NCBI GenBank assembly: GCA_039090855.1
Contig: CM076999.1
Location: forward strand, 114,885,072 to 114,949,071
Length of the DNA stretch: 64,000 nt
From: Macrothele yani
Taxonomy: Eukaryota > Arthropoda > Arachnida > Araneae > Macrothelidae
Direction: 5' to 3'
The notes beneath the pieces were generated by a model. The model was not told where the DNA came from and ran no database searches. It saw only the letters and a list, made by a program, of their open reading frames with translations. Shown in pieces: positions 44,172 through 54,809 of this stretch (positions within the stretch are counted from its first letter, which is position 1; each line of letters opens with the position of its first letter). A program made the position numbers and the translations under genes.

Positions 44172-45278
44172 CAGGGCCGTAGCTAGGTCCCAGAACTAGG
44201 GGGAGGGGGGGGGCCCTCAAATTTTTGCTAGGCGTGGGCAAAGAGGGCAGTCGCTCACGCAGTTTTGCCGACTTGGGGGACATTCACTAAATTCAGGAGA
44301 TTTCAGAATGGAGTTAGTGGCAGACATATTGTTTTTCGGATTTATGACTTTTTCAGCGGATTTTTTAATGTTTTGAACGATTTCAGTAACTTTTTACATT
44401 TATGGTTTCATTCATTTAAAATGTTGTATTTGAAACTTCTTCAGTTCCGTAGTTTCCATAACCGTGATTTTTAATTCTTAAAATATGCAATCCCTTTCCC
44501 CTTTTATTTTTGACAGGCACAGAAAGCTTCCCTGTGCCAACTGAGTTACACTAGAAGAAAAAAAAAATTCTGTGATCCCTTCGATCGTAAATATGATAGT
44601 GGTGCGATGAATACTCCCTTCTCGTTCGCTCGGAATGTAAGAGAGGCCGAGAGAGTAACACTGAGTAGTGGACTATGATTGAAAATAGGTTTTGGCCTGC
44701 TAAGATAATGATATCTTTTTTTTTTCAGTAAGTTCTTTGAACTAGATTTTTTAGGCATTTCAAAATTATTAGTGTTTTCTCTCCTCCTTAAGAACTATCA
44801 GATTGTGTTTTGTATGCTTTGTTACCTCCAGCATAATGAGGGACCTTCCCTTTGTGGGCACGGAACAGGCCCAACGAAGTACGCCTCCACCCTTTATAAC
44901 TTTCTTTCAGCTTGTTCTTCTAAATTTAACGCCCCCCCTCCTAAAAAAATACGTTTCTTGTTCCTTATAACTCCTACCGCTAGAAAAGAATCACTAAAAT
45001 TACTAATACAGCCGTTACAACTAATTCACCATTCAAGAAGTCGAAATTTCTTTTGAGTTACATTCATACTGCGTTGTTTTACTGTTACTTAACTTTTTAA
45101 AAAGTCCAGTATACGAATAAAGTATTTATGCCTGTGATGAAATATCAAAGTAATTTACGTAAACCATCGAAATAAAAGTTCAAGTCATTTTTGACAGGGC
45201 CAATTTTTCAGGGGGGGGGGGCTCGCTAGCCTTGTAGGGGAGCTGAGCCTCCTCTAGCCCCCGCTAGCTACGGCCCTG
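44172..45278. mobile_element. non-autonomous hAT element (hAT-2)
   Basis: The ends CAGGGCCGTAGCTAGG and, on the other strand, CAGGGCCGTAGCTAGC form the inverted repeat. TACGGACT at 44164-44171 and 45279-45286 is a perfect 8-bp duplication. The 1.1-kb interior is AT-rich with no transposase and has G runs near each end. It landed in Tc1-II a few bases from the LINE. Confidence 0.93.
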
Positions 45279-46012
45279 TACGGACTGGCAACGTATAGTG
45301 TTCAGCGACGAATCCCGCTTCCGTATGAGAACGGACGACCACCTTGTCAGAATGCGGAGGACCGCAGGTGAGCGCTACAATAATAACCTCTTTGTACAGC
45401 GGCACACGTCCCGAACTGCAGGCGTGATGGTGTGGGGAGCCATCGCGTATTACATCTGGACTTCCCTGGCAGTGATCAGAGGGACGATGACAGTCCAGCG
45501 CTACGTACATGAGTTCCTGCGGCCCCATGTGCTGCCTTTCCTGGCGGGGCGGCCCGCAGCCATTTTCCCAACAAGACAACACCCATCCACACGCGGCTCG
45601 GGTTTCCCAGGACTGTCAACATCATGCTTCCACGCTTCAGTGGTCTGGCAGATCGCCTGAGGTCTCCCTCATCGAGCACGTGTTGAACCAGATGGGACGC
45701 CAGCTTTCTCCATGTTCCAGTGTTCGTGATTTAGAGCGCCAGTTGCAAGAAGTGCTGGCCAATCTGTCCGAGGATAACATGCGGCGTCTCTTTTGACTCC
45801 ATGCCGAACCGTGTCACGAGCACGAGGCGGTCTGACGTGGTACAAACGCTGACCGAAATGTGTACCGTATGTCCGCGGGAAATTGTTCTGCTGCTGTGAT
45901 ACTGTAACCACTTCTGTCTTTGGCATATACCATCTCACTACTAAAATCTCACTTCAATCTGACACCTCGTTCTTGGTGCGCGGATTTTTATGACAATGAG
46001 TGTATCATGTTT

Positions 46013-46580
46013 ATGTTTTAGTTTACTAACAGAAAAAAATCCGAATATATTTTATGTTTTAGTATACTAATAGAAAAAAAACCGAATATATTTTATATTT
46101 TAGTATACTAATAGAAAAAAATCCGAATATATTTTATATTTTAGTATACTAATAGAAAAAAATCCGAATATGTTTTATGTTTTAATATACTAATAGAAAA
46201 AAATCCGAATATATTTTATGTTTTAGTATACTAATAGAAAAAAATCCGAATATATTTTATTTAATATTTTTTTTTAATATATTTATGTTTTAGTATACTA
46301 ATAGAAAAAAATCCAAATATATTATGTTTTAGTATACTAATAGAAAAAAATCCGAATATATTATGTTTTAGTATACTAATAGAAAAAAATCCGAATATAT
46401 TATGTTTTAGTATACTAATAGAAAAAAAAATCCGAATGTATTTTATGTTTTAGTATACTAATAGAAAAAAATCCGAATATATTTTATGTTTTAGTATACT
46501 ATAGAAAAAAATCCGAATTTATTATGTTTTAGTGTACTAATAGAAAAAAATCCGAATATATTATGTTTTAGTACACTAAT
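46013..46580 (+). repeat. AT-rich satellite, 38-41-bp units, left part
   Basis: About 14 units of TTTTAGTATACTAATAG, then AAAAAAATCCGAATATATT, with or without an extra TTT. It is interrupted at 46581 by an RTE LINE and resumes at 50501 after a SINE. Confidence 0.95.
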
Positions 46581-48318
46581 GGGATGTAAGGTCAGGTGAT
46601 GCGTAACATCACAGCCTCTCCTTGACAAATGTCAACCCCGCCTTCTCGTGGTACATCCTGTTCCCACTAAAGGGGCTCTGACGACCGCCAATAGCGGTAT
46701 AACTATACCATCGGGATTAGAGGAAATGCTATCCCACACTCACCAACCCGCTTGGCCAGCGTGGTGAGTTATGGCCAAACCCTTCCAAAATGACTCCACA
46801 ACTTAAATCTTGGCCCTCAGTCTCCGGCAGCTGGAATGTACCTGGCCAAGGCAGCAGCCAGTGCGACATGAAGGCAGAGGGTGCTAAGAATCCCCGGAGG
46901 ACCGGCCTAGGCTGCCATCTGATGCTGACCTTGGCTACGTATAATGGACGCTCCCTATCTTCTGATTCAAGGCTTCTTGAATTGGAAGAGGAACTACAAA
47001 GGATCAAGTGGGACATCGTCGGGCTAAGTGAGGTAAGGAGAAAAGGAGATCTCACTGAACTGAAAAGTGGACATCTCTTCTACTATCGTGGGACAGATAC
47101 TGGCAGAACTAGTGGTGTTGGATTTATAATAAACAAGAAACTGAAGGATAAAGTTGTAGAAGTTGAAAGTTCCTCTGACAGAGCTGCACGACTTGTTATC
47201 CAACTCTCGAGAAGATACCAGGCTCAGATTATTCAAACTTATGCACCCACCACAAGTCATCCTGAAGAAGAAGAAATTGAAGAATTTTATGAGGAAATTT
47301 GTCATCTAAATAATAAAGGTAAGCAGCACTTGAAGATAATTATGGGAGATTTCAATGCAAAAATAGGGCAACGGCAACAGAATGAAACTTCAGTAGGTAA
47401 ATTCGGTAACGGCAACAGAAACCAGCGTGGAAATACTCTCGTTGAGTTTGCAGAGGCAGAAGGGTTTTTCATCTTGAACTCCTTCTTCAAGAAAAGCCAC
47501 ACAGGAAATGGACATGGAGACATCCAAATGGGACGACAAGTGAAATTGATTTTATTATGTGTAACAAAAAATTCGTCATAGAAGACTGCAGTGTGCTAAA
47601 CAAGTTCAACACAGGTAGTGACCATAGATTGGTGAGATGTAAGATGCACCTCAACACTAAACTCGAACGTAGCAAGCTCATAAGTCAAACAAAATGTATT
47701 GACATAACCAACCTTAAAAAACACCATAATACCTTCAAGTTGGAACTGAAGAACAGATTCTCTGCTTTAGAAGACCTGACATCGGAAGAAGTGGATATTT
47801 CTGAAGTTAACAGAAAAGTAACCAAAGCTCTTATGGAAACAGCAACAAAATTAGCTGGGTCTAAGAATAAGTTTCATGTGAACAAATTATCAGGAAAAAC
47901 CAAACTGTTGATGCAAAAAAGAAGAGAGATGAGGACAACTAAAGAAGATGTGACTTCCAAAGTGGAATATGTAGAGCTATGCAAGACAGTACGGAAAAGT
48001 ATTACTGAAGACGTAAGGAAATTCAACTGTGAACTAGTAAGGAAAGCAATTGAAAACAACCAAAGCCTAAAGATAGCAAAGGGACATCTCAGTAAGGGAA
48101 GAAAACAGACTATGGCACTGAGAAAAGAAGATGGTTCTGTAACAAGAAATAGAGGCGAAATTTTGACAAGAGTGAAAGATTTCTACTCCAAATTATATGA
48201 AAGGGATGATACATGTACTCCAGACATCATGAAAGGTACCAGAGTTCTTTCAGTCCTCCCAGCAGAAGTTGCACATGCACTCAAGAACTATAACGAAGTA
48301 AATTTCTCCGTCATTTTT

Positions 48319-48390
48319 ATCCGCGCCAGGATTCGAACCCGGGTCCCCTCATTCCGGAATAAGTTGCTCTACCAATTAAGCTACGTGGAC
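48319..48390 (-). pseudogene. tRNA-like cloverleaf in 3' LTR of TRIM-2
   Basis: This 72-nt segment has acceptor halves GTCCACG and CGCGGAT with one mismatch, A box TAGCTTAATTGG, B box GGTTCGAATCC, and T arm CCGGG/CCTGG. The anticodon arm contains the palindrome ATTCCGGAAT. Confidence 0.75.
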
Positions 48391-48584
48391 ATTTTATTCT
48401 GATTCCTAACTGCCTTTATGTCGTGTGCGTCCTTCTGGCAGGTACGTCACATCTCCTGGTACGTTACATCATCTCCCCCTTATTTTTCTTTTCTTTCGAA
48501 GTGCTGCTCATATTTTTCCTATCTCGCGGTGTCGAAATAACATCACACCAATGCGAGATTTTGAACGGTCGGGTCATCCGGATA

Positions 48585-48596
48585 GTTCGGGCGCCA
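48585..48596 (-). promoter_or_regulatory. primer-binding site of TRIM-2
   Basis: The minus strand reads TGGCGCCCGAAC, one base after the 5' LTR, identical to TRIM-1 and complementary to the lysine tRNA 3' end. Confidence 0.85.
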
Positions 48597-48627
48597 TTAT
48601 AACGAAGTAAATTTCTCCGTCATTTTT

Positions 48628-48698
48628 ATCCGCGCCGGGGTTCGAACCCGATCCCCTCATTCCGGAATAAGTCACTCTACCAGTTGAGCTACGCGGAC
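48628..48698 (-). pseudogene. tRNA-like cloverleaf in 5' LTR of TRIM-2
   Basis: This 71-nt segment has a fully paired acceptor stem, GTCCGCG with CGCGGAT, counting the first G-T. A box TAGCTCAACTGG and B box GGTTCGAACCC are good. Compared with TRIM-1, acceptor bases differ on both strands yet still pair. The anticodon arm pairs as CTTAT/ATGAG around a six-base loop. Confidence 0.8.
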
Positions 48699-50268
48699 AT
48701 TGATTCTAATTGCTATCTGCCTTTATGTCGTGTGCGTCCTTCTGGCAGGTACGTCACATCTCCTGGTACGTTACAGAACATGAAGCGGGGAAAAGCTCCA
48801 GGAGAAAATGGAATTACTGTAGACATCATACAAGAAGCAAGTGGAGAAATCGAAACAGTACTCGCCCAAATTTTCACTTGATGCCTTAATGAAGGGAAGA
48901 TTCCTGAGGATTGGAACAACGCTACAATGATCTTGCTACATAAAAAAGGTGACATTGAGGATCTCGGGAACTACAGACCTATCAGCCTCCTATCAGTGGT
49001 TTATAAAATCTTCACTAAAGTTCTTTCACGCCGCTTGAAGGTGACACTGGACATGGCTCAACCGAGAGAACAAGCTGGATTCAGGAGTGGCTACAGCACA
49101 ATAGATCATATCCACGTACTGAGAGAACTAATTGAAAGAGCGAGGGAATATGAACTTCCATTGTGCATGGCTTTTATCGATTATGAAAAAAGCCTTTGAT
49201 TCGGTGAAACCATCAGCAGTTACCACGGCTCTGAAATATTGCGGTATTGAAGATGCATACATTAATATTATTAATAACATCTATGAAAATGCAAGTGCCA
49301 AGATTCGGCTCTTTGAAAATACAACACACATAAAAATTGGAAAAGGAGTGAGACAAGGTGACACCATATCTCCGAAGCTCTTTAATGCCACATTGGAAAA
49401 TGTCTTTCAATCACTGAACTGGGAAAACAAAGGGATAAAGATTAATGGAGATTATCTAACCCACCTTTGTTTTGCTGATGACGTAGTCATTTTTGCAACT
49501 ACCCCATCAGAGCTGCAGAGTATGATCCAAGAAATTGCTGACAAGAGTAAAGAATTGGGATTAAAAATGAACTTTCAGAAGACTGAAGTGATGTTCAATG
49601 CTTTTACAAGAATGGAAGATTTATCAATTGATGGAGAAAAGCTGGAGATAACAGACACGTACGTTTATCTTGGACAGCAGATATCAAGTGAGGGTCACAT
49701 TGGTGAAGAAAGTAATCTGCATACAAAACTTGCCTGGAGAGCTTTTGGAAGAAACGGCATAATTTTTAAGAGCAATATGCCATTATGTCTTAAAAGAAAA
49801 TTGTTTGATCAATGCATCCTTCCAGTGCTTACGTATGGTGCAGAGACGTGGACCTTAACTAAAACAGACATACAAAGGCTGCAGACAACTCAAAAAAGCA
49901 TGGAGAGGTGCATGCTTGGTGTAACCAGGAGAGATAAGAAGAGGAACTCGTGGATCCGAAAAATGACAAGAGTGGAAGACATCATGATCGGAGTTAAATC
50001 CCTGAAATGGCAATGGGCTGGACATACTGCCAGAAGAACAGACCATCGATGGACAGCCGAAATTTTAGATTGGATTCCAAGGGACAGGAAAAGACCCAGA
50101 AGAAGACCACATGGAAGATGGGTGGATGAAATTCGAAAGTATGCGGGAGTGACGTGGAGGAGACTGGCACAAGACAGACCGTTGTGGAGGAAACTTGGAG
50201 AGACCTTCGTCCAGCAGTGGATTGATAATGGTTGACAATGATGATGATGATGATGAGTATACTAATAG

Positions 50269-50500
50269 GCCGCCCCGGTGGCGCCGTGGTCTATGCGATG
50301 GCCTCTGATCATTCGTCCGTAAGGGGTTTGGGTTCGAATCCCGATGAGGCATGGATGTTGTGTTTGTCTTACGGCACTGGCTCTCTCCCTTCCCTGGAAC
50401 CAGTGACCCTAAATTAGGGACGGGCGACTGCTTATAGCCCATTGAGTTGCTCACGGTGGTCGTTAAACCTCCAATCAAAAAAAAAAAAAAAAAAAAAAAA
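50269..50500 (+). mobile_element. SINE type A in the AT satellite
   Basis: It starts GCCGCCCCGGTGGCGCC, has B box GGGTTCGAATCCCGATG, shares the body of the 35454 copy and ends in a 24-bp poly-A. GTATACTAATAG flanks both sides (50257-50268 and 50501-50512) and fits a target duplication, although the host is itself a repeat of that word. Confidence 0.9.
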
Positions 50501-50640
50501 GTATACTAATAGAAAAAAATCCGAATATATTTTATGTTTTAGTATACTAATAGAAAAAAATCCGAATATATTATGCTTTAGTATAGTAATAGAAAAAAAT
50601 CCCAATATATTATGTTTTAGTATACTTATATAAAAAACTT
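50501..50640 (+). repeat. AT-rich satellite, right part
   Basis: About 3.5 further units of the 38-41-bp repeat continue the array from 46013-46580, confirming that the LINE and SINE were inserted into one tandem array. Confidence 0.93.
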
Positions 50641-51114
50641 GAGATATATCTGAGCAACTTTTTAAGCACGCCAACAAAATACAGTCAAAACAAATAATTT
50701 TATTTGCATATTGAGTCTTATTTCGGATGTCAGTTTACTACATGTATTTTGGTGAGACTGTTCCAGCCCTTGAAGTTTTAGTCCGCAAAAACCCCATACA
50801 ATGAGAAAGTTGTTCATAATTTTCACACTTTTCCGTTCTGTGCGCGTTTGTCCCGTCCGCTTTTGACCGTGTACCCTACATCGTTGGTCACCTCTTAAGC
50901 CCAATGCTTGTGATGTCGCATGTATTCATTAGTCGAGTGCTGAGATCTTACCAGTAGGATGTTGTCAATGAGGGATACCAAATAGGAATTCTCATGTACG
51001 ACTTTGTTCTCTCAATGGACCTGAAAGTTTCAGAAAATGAAAACAACTGTGTGCAAAACGTGATCTTTTACGCTTTCCAACCGTACGTAGGTTGAAGAAG
51101 CGTATACGCTCCAG
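50641..51114. other. no gene seen
   Basis: Intergenic sequence without recognisable coding or repeat structure. Confidence 0.35.
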
Positions 51115-51560
51115 CTTTGTCTGTCAGTCCGCACGATAACTCGCGTAAAAATGGTTCGATTTCGAAGAGATTTTAGTATGTGGTAGGGGACCAGTGGGGA
51201 CAAACCCATTTGAAAATGAGCGAAATGGTGTCAAAGATCAGGACATAGAAGCGGGATACATTCCATTGTCCTCGTGCGTCATAACTTAGCTAAAAATGCT
51301 TCGATTGCGACAAAACTGTATCATGTTGTTCCGAAGGTATACTGAACAAATTATGTTTAATCTAATCGAAATGGGGTCAAAGGTCAAGGCACAGGAGCGA
51401 GATTTATTCCATAGCCATTATCCTCATAAGTTGACTAGAAATGCTTCTATTGCGACAAAACTTTAGTATGTTGTATCGGAGGTATATTGAACCGGTTCTA
51501 TTGGATATCATCGAAATTGGGTCAAAGGTCAGGGCACAGAAGCGAGATTTATTCCACAGC
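51115..51560 (+). repeat. 145-bp imperfect tandem repeat, 3 units
   Basis: AATGGTTCGATT or AATGCTTC(G/T)ATTGCG recurs at about 51150, 51295 and 51440, each followed by GGTCAAAGGTCA-type sequence and GAAGCGAGATTTATTCCA. A GTCTGTCAGTCCG stretch lies at the left. The period and left motif resemble the R1-R3 elements, but direct homology is weak. Confidence 0.7.
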
Positions 51561-52179
51561 CATTATCCTAATAACTTGAGTAGTGATTTCTGGAATGTTG
51601 GAAAGCCTATAATATTCAATGAATTGCATGATTTTACTAACTTGTTATATGATTGCAAATGCCTCAGGCATGTATTTTTAAATACAATGATCACTGCATT
51701 AGTAATTTTGTATGTTTAATTTCATATTAATATTTATCATAATACAGTGAGCAAAAATATAATATTGATTTTCTTTATCAACAGTGATCTTGGCATACGG
51801 GTGGAAGTGTCTAGAAGAGGTAAGGATTTTTTCGCTTTACTAATCAGGGTTCGTACGGTCCTTAAAAAACCTTTATTTTTGATTTCTATTTCTAAGGCCC
51901 TTAAATGCCCTTATTTTTTAAAACAAGTGCTTATTTTCCCCCCTGTCTTGTTTTTGTGCTGCAGTAATGGGCATCGCAACCCTGCCACCATTTCTGTTTG
52001 CGTGTCTGTAAATATGCCAACCCGTTCACTAGGGGAGCTTTCTTCTAGCTCATTGAAGGAAGATAATCCCATGGAATGTTCTTAGAAACGATCTCCCTTC
52101 AATACCCCACCCCCACTCCCAACTTTTGCCATTGTAGCCTGCATGACTTTCCTTGCCTGACCTTACCAGTGGGATTAAC
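51561..52179. other. no gene seen
   Basis: AT-rich spacer. A stretch near 51845-51945 with GGTTCGTACGGTCCTTAA and CTTATTTT runs has a weak counterpart near 55055-55115 and may be an old repeat. No gene is supported. Confidence 0.35.
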
Positions 52180-52190
52180 ATCTGTGTTGT
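52180..52190. repeat. candidate 11-bp target duplication of the Penelope-like insertion
   Basis: ATCTGTGTTGT occurs here and at 54128-54138, directly after the right arm. The left copy is about 50 bp outside the inverted arm, so the assignment is tentative. Confidence 0.5.
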
Positions 52191-52391
52191 TCTTTGAATA
52201 AAGCTCATATTGAGAAATGGTTTCCTAGTTTAATTGAATTAATAATCTAAAGCAACTTATGGGAATTTACTAGGAATTTTTTCATTTATAGCAAATTTTC
52301 GGAGAAAACTCTTCTCCTTCTTCAGGCTCTTTTGTTGTTGTCACTTTTTGCTTGTCACTATCATGGTTACGGTTTACCTTGACGGTTACGG

Positions 52392-52933
52392 TTAACCTTG
52401 ACGGTTTAGGTTATTTTTCAACAAATCCTGCCAGATGTTAGGCAGGGAAAATCCTTTGCAGTCATTGATGATGGAATTTTGATTTTTCTCAATCTCTATT
52501 CCTTCTTTCAGTTTTCTTTTTTGGAAATTGCTTTGGAAACTGATTACTTTAAGGGAATTCCAATCCATGCTGTGCCCAGTTTCTCTAACATGCCTATCTA
52601 ATCCAGTCTTGTTGGAGCAATTTTTTATAGCTGCTTTATGCTCAGCTATACGAGTTTCTAGTCTGCGACCTGTTTCACCTATGTAAGATAGTCCACAACT
52701 ACAATTTACTTCATAAACTACTCCTTGCATTTTTAAAATATCTTCTTCTCTTTGAACTATTTTAGGGAAAAAATTTTTAACTTTGTTCTCTAAACTTGGA
52801 GCTAGCCTAATATTGTATTTTTTACTAATTCTCTTTAAAGCCTCAAATAAACCTTTGTGATAAGAAATTTTTCTAGTGAATTTTACTTCTTGCTTTTGTG
52901 GGTTCTTCGTACCATTAAAATTCAGAAGCTTCT
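52392..52933 (-). pseudogene. Penelope-like protein, C-terminal GIY-YIG fragment
   Basis: This frame encodes the same C-terminal 178 residues as the plus copy, with no amino-acid difference seen. It contains the GIY-YIG endonuclease signature VYEVNCSCGLSYIGETGRR and EHKAAIKN. It starts just before KLLNFNG, lacks the reverse transcriptase, and is joined head-to-head with the other copy. Confidence 0.88.
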
Positions 52934-52940
52934 TTTTCAT

Positions 52941-53973
52941 TCAAAAATCGGGGCTAGCTATGGGCTCCCCACTCTCCCCACTCTTAGCTAACTATTATGT
53001 GGGAAAACTAGAAGAAAAGATACTAGTACAACCCACATACTTCTGCTTATATAGCAGATACATGGATGACATCTTATTTATAATAGATAGCTCAGAAATT
53101 GTTCCAGAAAGAATTCTAGACTCATTCAATGAATTAGATGATTCCCTTAAGTTCACTATTGAACTTCAAAAAGAAAGAAGAATAAACTTCTTAGATATTA
53201 CTATCTATTATGAAGATGAAAAATTCCTCACTAGTTGGTATAAAAAACCAATGAATACAAAAAGACTACTGGATTTCAATTCGTATCATCCAGTTTCTAT
53301 TAAGAAAAATGTAGCAAGTCAGTTTTTAGAAAAAATTAATAAAATAGTTTCTACTGCAGATAAAAAAGAAGCCCATAAAGAAGAGCTTAAAGTCATACTT
53401 GCAGAAAATAACTATCCTCAAGAAGAAATTGAGAAGCTTCTGAATTTTAATGGTACGAAGAACCCACAAAAGCAAGAAGTAAAATTCACTAGAAAAATTT
53501 CTTATCACAAAGGTTTATTTGAGGCTTTAAAGAGAATTAGTAAAAAATACAATATTAGGCTAGCTCCAAGTTTAGAGAACAAAGTTAAAAATTTTTTCCC
53601 TAAAATAGTTCAAAGAGAAGAAGATATTTTAAAAATGCAAGGAGTAGTTTATGAAGTAAATTGTAGTTGTGGACTATCTTACATAGGTGAAACAGGTCGC
53701 AGACTAGAAACTCGTATAGCTGAGCATAAAGCAGCTATAAAAAATTGCTCCAACAAGACTGGATTAGATAGGCATGTTAGAGAAACTGGGCACAGCATGG
53801 ATTGGAATTCCCTTAAAGTAATCAGTTTCCAAAGCAATTTCCAAAAAAGAAAACTGAAAGAAGGAATAGAAATTGAGAAAAATCAAAATTCCATCATCAA
53901 TGACTGCAAAGGATTTTCCCTGCCTAACATCTGGCAGGATTTGTTGAAAAATAACCTAAACCGTCAAGGTTAA
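52941..53973 (+). pseudogene. Penelope-like reverse transcriptase with GIY-YIG endonuclease, 5'-truncated
   Basis: The open frame (about 344 codons of element sequence) begins inside the RT domain at SGLAMGSPLSPLLANYYVG. It carries the catalytic motif YSRYMDDILFII, then INFLDITIYYEDEKF and WYKKPMNTKRLLDFNSYHP. A linker leads to the GIY-YIG domain: CSCGLSYIGETGRRLETR, EHKAAIKN, then GLDRHVRETGHSMDW. The N-terminal half of RT is missing, so it cannot be a full enzyme. The frame is otherwise uninterrupted, consistent with recent insertion. Codons upstream of about 52941 are antisense to the inverted copy. Confidence 0.9.
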
Positions 53974-54234
53974 CCGTAACCGTCAAGGTAAACCGTAACC
54001 ATGATAGTGACAAGCAAAAAGTGACAACAACAAGAGAGCCTGAAGAAGGAGAAGAGTTTTCTCCGAAAATTTGCTATAAATGAAAAAAATTCCTAGTAAA
54101 TTCCCATAAGTTGCTTTAGATTATTAAATCTGTGTTGTGTTCAGGGGTCAGAGGGTGAAAACAAAGGTGGGGAGGGGTTCTGTTTGACTTCTTCACAATT
54201 TATGGTGCCAGTTGGTGTCACTGACACATTTATC

Positions 54235-54809
54235 TAGTGACACCATAAATGACACAATTTATGTACACAGATGTTCTTAAAAAGTACACAGATGTTCAAT
54301 ACGTTGTGTGTATGTGCATTTAAAAAAATCAGATCTCAGTTTCAGCGGCATTTCTAAAAATACAGATATTCGCGTTTGGTGACGTCACTGATTGTCCTCT
54401 GTCACAGCATTCTTCTTTGGGTCAGAGTTAAGCCGTCAACCCAGGGGATATTTATAGCTGTGGGGGTTTGGGAGTCATTAGCGAAAGGGTGATGACGAGA
54501 TAAGTGTTTTTCGCGTTTCTCCTTCTTGATTGTTGTTTTAAAACACTCTTCTGTCTTTTTGGGTTTTTCCAATGGCATCTGCCGGTCCGGTCTGCAACGT
54601 GGGCGCGTGGGGGTGGGGCGGGGGCGGGTACTGGGGATATGGTCAGGTCGCACGGTGACAGACAGCCCTGAGGGGTTGTGAGAGAAGCTCCCTCGCAAAT
54701 TTTCCGAGTGCAGATTAATTGCGCACCATCAGTGCGGAGTAATACTGGAAACTGGGAGTGAAAAGGAACCGTAGCACTTGCCTCATTGTCAGGATAGCTT
54801 TACCCCGAG
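54235..54809. mobile_element. MITE D, second copy, one end missing
   Basis: It is homologous in inverted orientation to 40659-41300, sharing CTCAGTTTCAGCGGCATTTC, TGACGTCACTGAT and the terminal ATAGCTTTACCCCGAGTATA. The left terminal repeat is absent, so this copy is truncated or diverged there. Confidence 0.75.

Larger units (their letters stand above)
41640..46003 (+). pseudogene. Tc1-like transposase (Tc1-II) broken by a LINE and a hAT
   Basis: The left part (41640-41801) encodes RVRIIARRLEEANLHSRR and LQWCQRRATW, the second DNA-binding region of a Tc1 transposase. The right part (44159-44171 plus 45287-46003) continues in frame with NATDWQRIVFSDESRFRM, then a QQDN-type Asp motif and IEHVLNQMG, with shifts between them. 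Between the parts sit a 5'-truncated LINE (41802-44152, duplication ACATGG) and hAT-2 (44172-45278). The right terminus is CACTCATTG on the other strand at about 46003. The left terminus is missing. Confidence 0.85.
48289..48775 (-). mobile_element. TRIM-2: second miniature LTR element with tRNA-like LTRs
   Basis: The 487-bp insertion sits in the RTE coding region, flanked by GAAC on both sides; removing it and one GAAC restores the RTE reading through KNMKRGKAPG. On the minus strand the 5' LTR is 48598-48775 (178 bp) and the 3' LTR 48289-48468 (180 bp). Both begin TGTAACG and end CGTTATA. The 129-bp interior has TGGCGCCCGAAC one base after the 5' LTR and AATAAGGGGGAGATGA before the 3' LTR. 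Each LTR holds a tRNA-like cloverleaf. The sense strand again has no TTTT. Confidence 0.9.
46790..50235 (+). pseudogene. RTE endonuclease-reverse transcriptase, disrupted
   Basis: The N-terminal AP endonuclease has LATYNGRSL, GLSEVRR, QTYAPTT, IMGDFNAKIG and SDHRLV. The RT has YRPISLLSV, QAGFRSGYSTIDH, GVRQGDTISPKLF and the catalytic CFADDVVIF. The C-terminus ends in RPRRRPHGRWVDEIRKYAG and LGETFVQQW, as in BovB/RTE proteins. Defects are a frameshift near 47505-47520, the TRIM-2 insertion, a TGA at 48879-48881 that looks like a decayed CGA codon, and an extra A in the run near 49187-49192. The enzyme would have nicked target DNA and copied its own RNA in the nucleus. Confidence 0.9.
46581..50255 (+). 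mobile_element. RTE-clade LINE, nearly full length
   Basis: It starts GGGATGTAAGGTCAGG and ends in a (GAT)n tail, TGACAATGATGATGATGATG. AGTACACTAAT (46570-46580) and AGTATACTAAT (50256-50266) are the target duplication inside the AT satellite. One endonuclease/RT coding region fills it. TRIM-2 is inserted at 48289-48775, leaving about 3.2 kb of LINE sequence, a normal RTE size. Confidence 0.9.
52191..54127. mobile_element. Penelope-like element, head-to-head palindrome
   Basis: Arms of about 694 bp, 52240-52933 (minus) and 53432-54125 (plus), are inverted copies. By eye they differ by one substitution and one A in the tails. They are separated by 498 bp that belongs only to the right-hand copy. 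Both arms end in the same 3' region, with GTCAAGGTTAACCGTAACCG motifs. Partial, inverted copies are known for Penelope-like elements. Confidence 0.9.
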
